Assembly: GCA_036925085.1 (NCBI GenBank)
Contig: JAUPFP010000015.1
Location: 457,001-521,000 of the forward strand
Direction: 5' to 3'
DNA length: 64,000 nt
Source of the DNA: Brachycybe producta
Lineage: Eukaryota; Arthropoda; Diplopoda; Playtdesmida; Andrognathidae
Shown: positions 21,424 through 34,000 of the stretch, one piece after another
Layout: each line of letters starts with the position of its first letter
Numbering within the stretch: position 1 is the first letter of the stretch
The notes under the pieces: model-generated
The model's database searches: none
What the model saw: the letters and a program-made list of their open reading frames with translations, nothing else
What the model was told of the DNA's origin: nothing
Made by a program: the position numbers and the translations under genes

Positions 21424-21667
21424 ATAACGCTGTACAAACACGGACAAAAACTTTTAAGCACGTCGGAATTTATTTAAATTTAAATAAACCGGTTTTTATT
21501 TTCATGGTCAACTTTATATTGCGCTCTCCCGAACCAAGAACCAAAACAATATTAAGGTGTTTATACAAAAAATTCAAGCGGTCAAGGCGAATTACTTCAT
21601 GACACCCGGACATTCACACAAAATTAAACTAGATGCTCCCGTCATTTATGACGATTTACCCCACTAG
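21424..21667 (+). mobile_element. Family C element copy 3, internally deleted
   Basis: Shares GCTGTACAAACA, GACAAAAAC, CACGTCGGAATTTAT and ATGGTCAACTT with 52826-53355 at the left, and GCTCCCGT plus TTTATGACGA and TTACCCCACTA at the right. The centre is missing. Confidence 0.7.
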
Positions 21668-21954
21668 TATTACAATATTTACATTAAATTTATTTAATAT
21701 CATGCCGTGTACACACATGGCTGTTTTGAAAGCAATGACGCTTGTTCCAGTGGGTGTCATTATCTGATGCACGAGCACTTCATTGTCTTGTCATATTTTA
21801 TTAGTTTCTGTTTGAAATTTCCCATGATGCGTTTCCAGACATCCACACACACACTCACACAATGCAATTAATGCAGAACTGTAATGAATTAGGTGTACAT
21901 ATATCAACTACGTACACACACATATCCACACATACCGAAATTAAAGCTTAATTC
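21668..21954. other. Unassigned spacer
   Basis: ACACAC-rich patch near 21850. No gene seen. Confidence 0.4.
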
Positions 21955-22700
21955 TTAAGGTGGTTTTTTTCTCAAACTCTTGATCATTCTGTCTTTCAGT
22001 TTCAAAATAAAGAAAAACTAGAAAGCGGTTTTAGAAACTAGAAAGGCAGCTCAGTTACTCATGTTGTTTGTGGCAGGCACAAATTTACAGATAGTGTCAC
22101 TGAGATGCTGTCAGTGCTACAATGGCATAGTTTGGCACATCGCAGGGCTGAGTTAAGTTTGAAATTGTTTGGAAAAATTACACGTGGTGATTGTTCTAAA
22201 CTGCAGTCCAGTGACATTCATAAAGCACATGGACAGGGCTGACCACTCTTAAGACAAATTAGGAAGATTTTTGCTCTAGGACAGATTCATATTATTGGTC
22301 TTCCCCCCCCCCCCCCCCTAGAGTTATAAGACAATGGAACTCTTCTTCCTGAGGAAGAAGTGGTGAATGGGGATAATTTTGTTTTGTGGGATTGACATTT
22401 GTATATTCATTTTGTTTTTTATATATGTGCTTGACAATACTTAATGCTGCATATGGACTTTTATGTCCCCCTTGTCATAGGCCTATTTGCCTGCTAGCAG
22501 AGTACTAATTGTAGTTGTAATTGTAATTGTTGATAATCTTTCAAAATAAGCTTTTTTTACCAGTTTAAAAAATATTTCAACTTTTTAATGTTTATTTATA
22601 AAAAGTTTATTTTGGAAGATATCAACATAAAAATGCCCTTAAATTATGCATATTTGCAAAAAGTACTACTTCCTTCACTCTTCTACATTATATTACACTT
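21955..22700. mobile_element. Family D fold-back split by a LINE insertion
   Basis: Starts TTAAGGTGGTTTTTTTCTCA, with TTAGAAACTAGAAAGGCAGC. It is interrupted after CATGTTG at about 22065 and resumes at TTGATAATCTTTCAAAATAA near 22527. The LINE piece between (22066-22527) is therefore younger. Confidence 0.75.
22066..22527 (+). mobile_element. LINE 3' fragment, family E copy 2, with reverse-transcriptase C-terminus relic
   Basis: The plus-strand frame from about 22090 reads DSVTEMLSVLQWHSLAHRR followed by AELSLKLFGKITRG, then one stop in about 80 codons, and further on a broken W-N-S...P-E-E-x-V block. This is the usual ending of CR1/L2/Jockey-like non-LTR reverse transcriptases (family knowledge; clade not resolved). 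The 3' end is a TTGTAATTGTAATTGT tail. 5'-truncated and inactive. Confidence 0.8.
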
Positions 22701-22910
22701 TTTAAAAAATTACAAAAATTATAGAAAAATATATTTAAAAAAAGCTCAAACAAGGAAGGAAGTTCTCGACTTAAAAAAAATACTGCCAAATATTCTCAAA
22801 AAATATATATCCCCTTTTCCTGTTTTGCCTTTTATATTTTATAGAATAATATATTTAAGTAAATAATAAAAAAAATACAAATAAATCTTGGAAGGTTGTT
22901 TTTTTCTTAC

Positions 22911-23040
22911 CTTCACACTTGAGTCCCTGTCGAAAAAGGCCGTAAAGAAGGGAACCGCAGTGGTCACAGAAAGTTGGGCTCATGTAATTGTGCACTTTAA
23001 ATCGATGTGGTACATCAATTTTAAATCGTTCTCGAAGATA
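22911..23040 (-). CDS. PKC coding exon 8 (C1B domain, last exon found)
   Basis: 130 bp. Acceptor TTTCTTCTTCAG, donor GAAG|GTAAGAAA. Encodes [40 protein letters not shown] and KCE. The residue after SLL is Tyr, where vertebrate novel PKCs have Trp. The expected continuation (C-x2-C-x4-H-x2-C) is not in the next 22.9 kb by eye. Confidence 0.96.
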
Positions 23041-26000
23041 CTGAAGAAGAAAAAGACAAGAAAAGAAAACAAATTCTCTCTCTTCTTCTTTTTTGTATCT
23101 AATATTGGCAGAGGGAATTTTTTTTAAAGTTTTCAATTTTCAATAAATGTAAAAATATCTCTAGAAATATTTATTTATATAACTTGAGTGCTTGTTGTAT
23201 ATGTTTGAAATATTACTCGTATTATTATTTTATTTCTAGACAAAAAAAGATATTATAAAAAATTCCATTTTTACATTAACATTTAAGAATCTATTCCTTA
23301 TATAATATTGCACTCGAATAAACATTAAAGAAGAAAATGGTTTGTTATTTCAGGTTATTTTAGGTCACCAGTCTTGCATTTTGCAAACAACTTTGATAAA
23401 CTTAAAAAAATGTTATAGAAACTAGAAAAGTAACTCAATCATGTACATATATTTACATACCATGTACAAGTCGCTATCTTTTTTTTTAAAAAAAAAATAA
23501 GCTTTTAAAGCTTGCCGCAAACGGGAAAACACGATTCCGATCGAATCGGATCGGAACAATTAGGAATACTTTGATAACAAGCATTTAAATAGAGCCCCGC
23601 AGACGTCGCGTTTTTCATCCGAACCAAGCTAGTGTGCAGCGCTCCATTGAAATCTTTGCTATCATGATATTCCGATCCGATATAATGGACGGCAAGCATT
23701 TTGAGTTTCAAAATGGCCAAATTTCTAAGTTTTTAAATGTTTTCTTCGGTTTTGAAGTGAAACAAAAATTGCGACTTTGAAACTATCATAAATTAAAATG
23801 TTCTTCCAGTTTCTATTCTAGTTTCTAAAATACTTTAAACTTCTTCTTAATGCATTCGCAGACGAGCGATTTTTAGTGGTCAAGATAGACTGTACAAACT
23901 GGTTGGTGTGTGCCCAAAACTGACCACTTGAGTAGACTCTATACGAACACTTTTGACGTTCGTTCAACGACACTAGGAACACTTTTCCAACCACTGGCAG
24001 TCTACAGGATTTCGACCACACGTCGACCACTTTTTGTAGTCCATCTCGATCACTAAAATTCGCTCGTCTGTGAACGACATTAATGTTGCTTAAAAATGCA
24101 GAATAATCAGTTTTATTCCATTTTTTCTTCTCTTACATTTGCATATTTAGCAACGGATACTTTTAAAACGTCTTCAAAATTAGATTTTTTTTGTTAAAAA
24201 GTAATTGAATATTTTTTAAAAGCATAAAAACCTTTCAATTTTTTAAAACATTTTCATAATAATAATAATAATAATAATAATTTAATAAAAGATCTACAGA
24301 CACATTTATTTTTTTCATTTAACTTTTTATATTCTTAATGGAAAATGAACTACAAAATATAAATGTGTTAAAATAAAATGAGTAAAGTAACGCAATGTTT
24401 CAATTTTTCTGGTAGCAGCTACTGGCACTTACGAGTCCTGACTGAGGCCCATATTCAATAATGAAACTTATCACATGAGAGCTTGAACTTGAACCCTTAG
24501 AACACGGATCAAACATAATGTTAACCCTCTTTTTTTTTTTAAAAATAATCTATAAAAGAGGATTTTTCTATGTTGAAGCTCTGGTCAGAGGGTTCAACTT
24601 GACGTTCAAGTACTAAGGTTGTTTTTTCTCTTGAATTCGTGCCGAAAGCCTACCATTATTGATACTATTTTTTATGGAAACCACAATCAATTTTCATTTT
24701 TACCTGAGTGGACTGAGATTCTTTTCCAGATCCAGGACATTTGCCCAAAAATTTATCATGACACCTTTTATGGACGGCACATTGACATTCTAGAAAAATA
24801 TATTAAAATATTAAGATAAAATAATTACAATTATCAAATTTCAGACTTAGAAGTTAATTTACCTTGGCACTGATATCCCTGTTTTCCAAAACCCCTGAAG
24901 AAAAAAAAAATCAATCAATTTACACAATTGTAATTTGAATGAAATTCAAATTACTTTGATTGAATTGTAAAATTATTAAATATAGATTTAAAATAGATTC
25001 AAAATATTTAGAATTTTAATTTTATTGTTTTGAATAAATTATAAAACAAAGGATTGTGATAAAACATTAAATTAAATAAATAACTAATTTAAATTGTATC
25101 ACTTTTGAATACACCTTACCATAGAAATTCTCGACAAAAGGCGCAGAAAGTTGGTTGGCGAAAAAATTTGGCAACAAATTTGTGACCTTTGACCGCATGA
25201 ACTTTCTGGTGTTTGATGGCTCCTCTTCTTCTTGTGATTCCTCCAGTTGACCCCTTCAGGTCATCACTCAATGTAGGAACTAAGAATTACAAAATGACAT
25301 TTGCAACTGAAAGTGGACAATGAAATTGAAGTCTAGATTGAAGTGTTTTTAGAAACTAGAAGCGTAACTTGTATCACTTATGGTTATTTTCATGTTGAAA
25401 TCTTCTAATTTCATTTTTCACTTAAAAAAAATCGCACAAAAACGATTTAAGAGTTGGAACACACAGGCGACTTTAAGTGTAGGGCCACGGTTGTGTTCTG
25501 GTCGCGCGACAGGTCGCAATGCTGTGTGTTACATGGATTCTAATGTAGATGACCACGGTTGTCACAGGTCGCAAACATGGCCATCTACACATTAGACTCT
25601 ATGGAACATAGCATTCCGACCAGAACGCAAGCATGGACAAAATGAGGTCGAAAGGTCGCTGAGCTGTCGTCGCAATGTATTTTTTTTATGTAAATACGAC
25701 ATCAACTTTGGGACACAGTTAAAAGTCGCCTGTGTTCCAAAGTTGCCGTTCTTCCACGTGTTCTCTGTCATTTTTGTGACAAGACATTACTATTACATTG
25801 TTAGAACATTGATAAAATTACATTATCACTGATGTCGCGTTTATAGGCGGTTTCCTTTTCACAATTTTTGTGTGCATTTTAAATGCATAAAATTGCAATT
25901 CACATAAATCCGAGAAAACTTGACCACAGAATATGCCTATCGGTACTATAAACGCTTCATCATATCATACATTAAACGACACAAACAATACAAGTAAAAA

Positions 26001-27947
26001 TAATAAAAATCACTTTGCACACCTTCACCATCACGGAAGTGACGTACTTGTACCTGTAAACGTCCACTGGGACGTAATTTCAACTATAAAAAAACAAAAA
26101 AAAAATATATAACATGAATAAGAAAAATTTGAATAACACATGAAAATGCTTAAGGTGTGGCTTTAAAATCTAAACGTCTCTCGACTTCTTGATTATTATG
26201 TCTTTCATGTTGTATAATTAAGAGAAACTTGAATGTGTTTTAGAAACTAGAAGAGTAGTTCAATCACTTAAAGAGCATTTTCGCGTAGATATCTTTCAAA
26301 ATAATCTTTTTATAGTCTAAAATGTTAAAAAAATATCGTCTGCTTAAAATTGGATAATTTTCAAACTGACACAAAATGCTTATTTTATAAAATTACCCTT
26401 AAGTGATTGAACTACCCTTCTAGTTTCTAAAACGCGTTCACCTTTCTACTTCATTTTGCACCTGAAAGAACAAAATAATTAAAAAATTTGAGAGGCGTTG
26501 TTTATACCTTTAAAAACCACCTTAAATGTGTTTAGAAACTTTTAAGATAAACATCATTAAAGAAAAAAATCCATAAATTTAATTTATAAAATTAGTTTGT
26601 AGTAAATATATCTGCCTCATCGTAATAAAAAGATTGTGACGTCAGAGGGGTTGTTCTTAAAAATTTAAGATTATGTCATTAATCTGATAGGAAATGGATA
26701 ATATATCAATAGTTTAGACAAAAAGGGTTGCCTGTATTCATTTATTACCAAATTTTTCATCAGATAAAATGACACAAACTTAAATTTTTCGTCAACTCCT
26801 TCTGACGTCACAAGCTTCTTCTTTACAATGAGGAAGGTATATTTATTGTACAAACTAATAATATACAAAAAAACAAACAAACCACTGGAGTTTTTCTCTC
26901 ATGTTTGACATTTATCTAAAAATATGTTATTTATACAATAAAAAAACACAATAAATTATGATGTTATTTTAACAAAACATAACAAAAATCAATAAAATGT
27001 ATATGAAGAAAAGTGGGAGGGATGAGGAGAGAAAAATAACCTAGGTAAAATAAAACAATTGAAATAAACTTCCACGAATTTTTTTTTTTACTGTTCTAGT
27101 CTTACACATTTCTTATTTTGTTACCTTATCAGTATGTTTACTGGCAATTCGCCGTTGACTCGTAAACAACATTTAGAAGAAAACAATAAAAATAATTGAG
27201 ATATAAATATAATAATAGAAAGAAAAAAATAACAACAAAAACGTGGGAAAAAGTTTTTCTCATCCAAATAAAATAATAATTTAAGAGGCAAGACACACAG
27301 ACACACAAAAAAGTGTTAAAAAAAAAGGAACTTAAGAAGAAGAAAGTAGAATAATAAGAAACAGTAATGGAAGTAAAAACGGAAAAGGAATTTCATTTGT
27401 TCAATTGAGTCACATGACAGGAAATGAGGGGTTTTTAAAGAATGTCAAATATCTTCTTAAATCTCTCCTCATCTTTTACCCCCCAGGACCCACTTCTTCT
27501 CTTTTAAATAACAAACTTTTTTGAAAACTATTTTTAGAAACTTTTCAACTTTCATTGACTTGAAAAACGTTTTTTAGTTTTAAACTCTCCGCCCACAAAA
27601 AACTTTCTCTATCTTTCTCTCATTTTCTCTCTTTTCTCTCTCTATCTTTCTCTCATTTTCTCTCTTTCTCTATCTTTTCTCACTTTCTCTCTCCAGCTCT
27701 CTATCCATCTCACTGTCTACCTCTCTCTCTCTGTCTCACACATTCATTCATTCTCTTTCATTACCTCTCACTTTTTCTCCATATCTCACACTCTCCAGCT
27801 CTCTATTTCATCTCTCTAACTCTCTTTGTCTCACATTCATTCTATAACTATCTTTCATTCTCTCTGTCTCCGTCTCATACTTATTCATTCTCTCACTCTT
27901 TCATCCTCTCTCTCTCTCTCTCTACTTCCATCTCACTCTTAATCAGT

Positions 27948-28003
<56 letters not shown>

Positions 28004-31000
28004 CTCATACTTATTAATTCTATCACTCTTTCATCCCCCCTCTCTCTCACTCTCTCTCTACTTCCATCTCACTCTTAATCATTCTCATTCTCATTCTCTC
28101 TCACACTATGTTTATGATGACGTCATCATAAAGTTGCCCATTTTCAGAATTTATTTTAAAAGTTAACTTTTATTTTAGTCCCTTGAAGTACTTTTCCAGG
28201 CATTCATGAATGTGAATTGATGCAATTCTAAAAAAGATGAAGCAGTTCAAATACAACTTTAATAATTAACTTACTCGTGGTTTTAAATAAACTAATTTTG
28301 CTAGAAATAGTTTTCAGAGAAAATATTTTATAAAATGAAACTAAACTCTTTAAAAAAATTATAAACTAGAATAGAGAGTGAATGTGTATTAATAAAAATA
28401 ATACCACTAAAATATAATTTATGCAAATTTTTTTATGAGAAGTTCAAAGTGAAAATAAAACAAAAATTAATATTTTGAAATTGTCATAATTTTTATAATT
28501 ATCATCAAAACAATTAGGAAAGATTTCATATAAAAAAATAGAAACTAGAATAGTAGAGTGTATCTTTTAATCTAAACTACTTATGACAATTTTTTTATTA
28601 AAAAAATCAAATATATCTTTAAAATTCTTAAATTAGTTAAAGAATTTCGTAAATTTTCATAAAACTTCATTTCTGAATATATCAATATTATAATGCTCTT
28701 ATAACATTTACTGTTCTAGTTTTTAATACAGTTCAGATTGCTTCTTAAATTTCCTTCTAAAAGTAAACAAATTAATATTTAAAACCATAAAATTGAAGTG
28801 AAGCTAAAAAAAAACTCATTTTTGAGTATATTTAAATTATGAAATTAACTTCCTAAACAAATTCCTCTTTAACTAATTAACTTGAACGTCAGTCACGCTT
28901 AATATGGGCGTCTTAAAACTAAGTAAAACTGGGTGGAGTTTACGCAAAATCTCAAATCCTGAATGTAACAAAAATCTAATTACTATTTTTAGACTAAAGC
29001 GAATTTCCATTTTATAAAAAAACACTAGGTGGCGCTGTAGTACAAAGAAAAAATTAAAATAAACATCCTCTTACATGTAAATTACAAAACCCGGAATATA
29101 GTTTAGAAATTAATTAAGGATAATTATGTTATGTACAATTAAGTAATTAGAACTAATCGAATTATTCTTAATTTAAGGAATATGATTAGAAGATGAAAAC
29201 AAGAAAATAATGAAAAATAACCCAATAGCTGCCCCTTGAGGAATGGCAATCACACAAGACATCAATTTTAACGTCCATTTTTTTAAAAAAAATACATAGA
29301 AAAACAATTATAAAAATAATTACAATTATTAAAGAAGAAATGGAAAGTGTTTTTAGAAACTATAAGAATTAATGAGCCACTTGAACTGGTTTTAACTGTG
29401 TTTTTTTTAGAAACTAGAAGGGTAGCTCAATCAATTAAGCGTATTTTGATACATTTTTAAATAAACTTTTTATGTTTATATTAAGCAATTTAGCTACCAT
29501 TCTAGTTTCTAACACAATATAGAAAAACCAGTATGAAAATCAATTGTTCATAATGAAATCTTTCAAACATTTTATCTCTAATTCTTAGTCTTTCATTTAA
29601 ATATGGCCAGATATTGATTTAGAAGTGAATAAAAAACACAAAATAATATCCGAGATATAAACCAAATTAATTTAAAAACTAGAATAGTTGAGGTGACGAA
29701 GACAAAAGTTTTTTTTTTCTGTTGTTGTTCCTGAAAAAAACTTTAAAAACCGTAAATCTTAAACTTTAATCCTAATATAGATAATCTATGAAGATGTGAT
29801 TTTAGAACTCTGGTTATTCTACACTTCAGAATTGCAAAACTAAGAACAAATTAAAAGTGTTAGAAACTAGAATGGTACCTCAATCACTTAATAGTATTTT
29901 CATGTTGATATCTTTAAAAAATAAACTTTTTTTTATAGAAAAACTGCTCAAAGTTTGGTCCATTTTTAAACTCACATAAAAAGTTTATTTTAAACAATAT
30001 CAACAGAAAAACACTCTGAAGTGATTGAGCTACCTTTCTAGTTTTTAAAACACACTCAAATTTCTCTTAATTTTTGCTCCTTGAAAACCAGAATAATTTT
30101 TACTTTAAAACCACATTTAAGTTGAACAAAAATGGGTCACATTTGGCCATTTTCAAACTGCTGTAAAAAGTTTACTTTTAACGATATCAACACGACAAAG
30201 GTTGGGAAAGGTCATTACTATGTAACCAATAATCATTTTTTTTAATTGCTTTTCCTCCTCTTCCCGTGTTTCGCCCACTCAAGTTTTAAAACACGCAAAA
30301 GATAAAAGCAATTATGGCAGTTACTGACCCAGGTAGTGACCACTTCGTCATCTCGACACTTGTCCATTAAAACATGACTTCCGACCAAAAGATCAGCCAA
30401 CGTCTTTTTATTGACGCGATCCAGAACCAAAACGTGAACCAAAGCTCCTTAAAATACATAAAAGATAAAAAAACAACAATAGAAGAAAATTAGTTCTTTT
30501 TTTTTGGTTAAAATAAAAACTTATCAAACTGTAAAACAATTTGATGCACTTTTCTCTGTCTCTCATTCACTCTTTTGTCACACATTCAAATTCAATAGAT
30601 CTTATAAAATCCAGTTTAATTAATTTCTCTAAATAGAACTTGAAACACCATAAAATGAAATGAGTTTTATTCATTGTAATTAAAGTAAAAAGAAAAAGAA
30701 AGGAGAGAAGAAGAAGAAAAAAATTATTGAAGTGATTTTCATCGATTTTTCTCTCTTTCTCTCTCTCTTGTGACGAGATCAACATTTCTCCCTTTCTCTC
30801 TATATTAAGAGGTCACATGTGATTAAATATAAAGAAGTTTCAAATTGTAACATACACTTATAAACACACATATACAAAGAGAGAGCGAGAGAGAGAGCGC
30901 GAGAGAAAGAAAGAGAGAGAGAGAGAGAGAGAGCCAACTCAAAAGCAGTGGTCACTTTCACTGGACACACAATAGAATGAAGCTTTTAACGAGATTATTT

Positions 31001-34000
31001 GATAAGATTTTTTTTCTTCTCCTCAGAAATACAATAGAATTTTTAGTAGAAATAAATATAAAATATAAATAGAACAAAACAAAACACAAACCCATTTTTT
31101 TTCTTTATTCTGAAATTAAAAATGTATTCCACAGAAGAATGGAAAATCTCGAAAGTTATTTTTTTTATAAACTAGAATAGTAAAAATGTGTTGCTGCAAA
31201 TTTGGATTTTTATTCCTTTGCCACAGGTCTTTTTTGCTGCTTGCAGAGTTATTTTTCAAATTCAAATAACATAATATGCTCGTATACTGTATATCAATCC
31301 ACGAATGGCCCTTAAGGAAAATTATTAAACTGTGACAATTTCAACGGAAATTAAAACAGAAAATAATCCATACCCAAAAAGATCAAAACGTCACATGTCC
31401 TGTTGCTCAAAGTTTTCAGGAAACGCACAAAAACCTGATTGAAAACCTGAATTTCGAGTAGCTTTCACTATTTTTATTACAGAAATCGATTCAGCTCTGA
31501 AAACTGATTCCAAAATTGCAGTAAAATAGGTTAGGCCAAAATATGGACATATGCCGTTTTGAAAAAAAAAACCCCTCCTCAATTCAACTAGTTGAAATCT
31601 TTAAATTTGTGTTACGTGTTGTGTCCCCCCGCCCCCAGTTTAAAACGCATTTTCGTCCTTATTTTAAAGTCGTGTAGAAAAAAGAACCTTAAATCCTCTG
31701 ACATAAAAAAGGTTATTTTAATATATTGTCAACCTGAAAATTACTCTGAAGTGATTAAGCTACCCTTCTAGTTTCTAAAACACTTTCAAAACCAACTTAA
31801 TCGACCACATTTTTATGCGTAACAGCGTAACATCCTCTGATTAACATAAAAGGAATTGTTATGCCTGCAAGACTAGTGATGCCACACATCAGGGCCGTCA
31901 TTTCAGTTTTTTTCAGGGTGGTGGGGGGCAAAACTTGACCGACTTGCTAATTTGTGTATATAAGCAGGCCAGTGCTGCAATATGTGTGCATATTGCCACT
32001 TAATATACATTAGGTTTTGATGGATTTTTATTTATATTTGCAAGAAATTTGAAAAAAAATATACACAAACTGCAGTTATGACTTACTGTATGTACATACT
32101 AATTATAATAACACAATAGTTATTGGGGGCAAATGCACCCCCAAATGACATCCCTCTGCCACACATTCGCAATAATAATCTTTTATAAAAATGAGTTTAA
32201 TATTAATGTGTATAAAAATTATATAAAATTTTCGTGACACCGAAAAAGTAATTTAAGAAATAAAAAGTCTCCACTTTTTTTTTGGGAGGTGTTTTTTTTT
32301 TTTTTTGAAGAGTAGTTTTGACAAATGCGAAATGTGGCGATGGTGGTTCCGAATTATTTCAAAAAGCAAATGTAATTCTAAATAGTGTTATTTCAATTCC
32401 GAGCACATACACAGTTGATTATGTCTTACAACTTTTTCATTTAACTTTAATCCAAATAGAAGATACTTTTTTTCTGTTTCTGATGAGATGGAAAAAGGTA
32501 CAAAAAATAGTAAAGAAACACCAAACCTCCAACGTCATTGCTACATTTAGAAGAAAAAAAGAAAACTGTACTCGTATATTGGGTCCATAATATACAGTAT
32601 GTACACTGTTGTACAGTAACAAAACCAATAACATCCTTAGAAAAATATGGAACCAATGGGAGTTGTTCCACTCACTATACAGTACATACTTTATTGCTTG
32701 TTTCACATGTACTCATATTTTAAATCATTGGGCACACGGATCACTTTTAAGTGGTCCTAGTCGAGTTCGACAGCAAAATGTTGTCGTAGGTGGCTGGGCT
32801 ATGTAGTTGACACTGTACAGTTATTGCTATGGAAATATGACGAACCTCTGCACACGGGCAGCAACTGACGTCGAAAACGATCCCCTGCGTTAAGGCTGTG
32901 GTTGGAATGTATTGATATATGGAAAAAATAACCCCCGAAATGCTTGAAAATCTGTCAGCAATGCAACTAACCGATTTGAAATTTTACTTTGACACTACAG
33001 GGAGAGGGGCATATTGTAGAAAGTAATATAAATTATTACATTATATAAATTATTACTTTCTATTATTTCTTTAATCAAGCTGACAAAATACAAACGAAAG
33101 AGAAACGCAGTGTTTCTAGTCCAAATTGGCGACAATTCTAGAACATTTCAGCGACTTTTGTGTTTTGTTAGCAAACTTCACAATATATCAATCCACTTTT
33201 GGATGAAGGTCTTGTCAATGATTTTCTAAAGTCGCCTGTCTTCTGCGACTCTCATCCATGTTTGCCCAGCCATCCTGCACGATTTTTTCACCTTGTCTAA
33301 TGTCCATCGTAGAGCCTCTATGCGATTCATTTCCGTGTCCATCTTGTGTCCCGATATCTCGATATGTGATATGCCCACCTCCATTTCGATCTTTTAGCAT
33401 GTTCTACCAAGTCAATGACTTTAGCCTGAGAACGTATCCAACAATGTGTCCTTATATGTTTCTTAAGAGTGATACTGAAATCCACTATTTCGCCACACAC
33501 AAAAAAAACCGCAAGAACTTTTGGAACGTTTTCTACTTTGGTAATAGATTGTGGTGTTGGCATTGAGACATTCTGTATAAGAAACTTTTAAATTTAAAGC
33601 AATTGTCCTTTTTTTTCCCCTTTCTTTTTCTTCTGACAGATGATGATGAATCGTTCTTATATTTACTTAATACATTGCATATAAAATGCTAAACAAAATA
33701 AAAGAATCACTTTTCTTTAAGAGAAGAAGTCCATTTGTGGTGGTGGTGATGATCAACAAAACGAATGGATATTTGGCTTGAATGCAGTCACAAAATAATC
33801 ACACTGACACCTTGCACTTAAGATAAATCACACACACTTTCACTTTACAACAAACACTTCATCACACACACACACACATGTATTAAATGACATGAACACA
33901 CACATACTGAAATAAAACAAACATTGTGACAAACATACATATTAACACACACACGCGCATGTCACAAATAGTGACAAATACTTGACAACTTTACCACACA

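Noticed and set aside
30242-30328. Extension of PKC exon 3 to the end of its open frame
   Set aside because: A donor (TGG|GTCAGTAA) ends the exon in the phase required by exon 4; the extension has no PKC similarity.
32318-32723. Overlapping frames on both strands as a transposase gene
   Set aside because: No catalytic motif recognised, and frames overlap on both strands; kept only as a possible relic.
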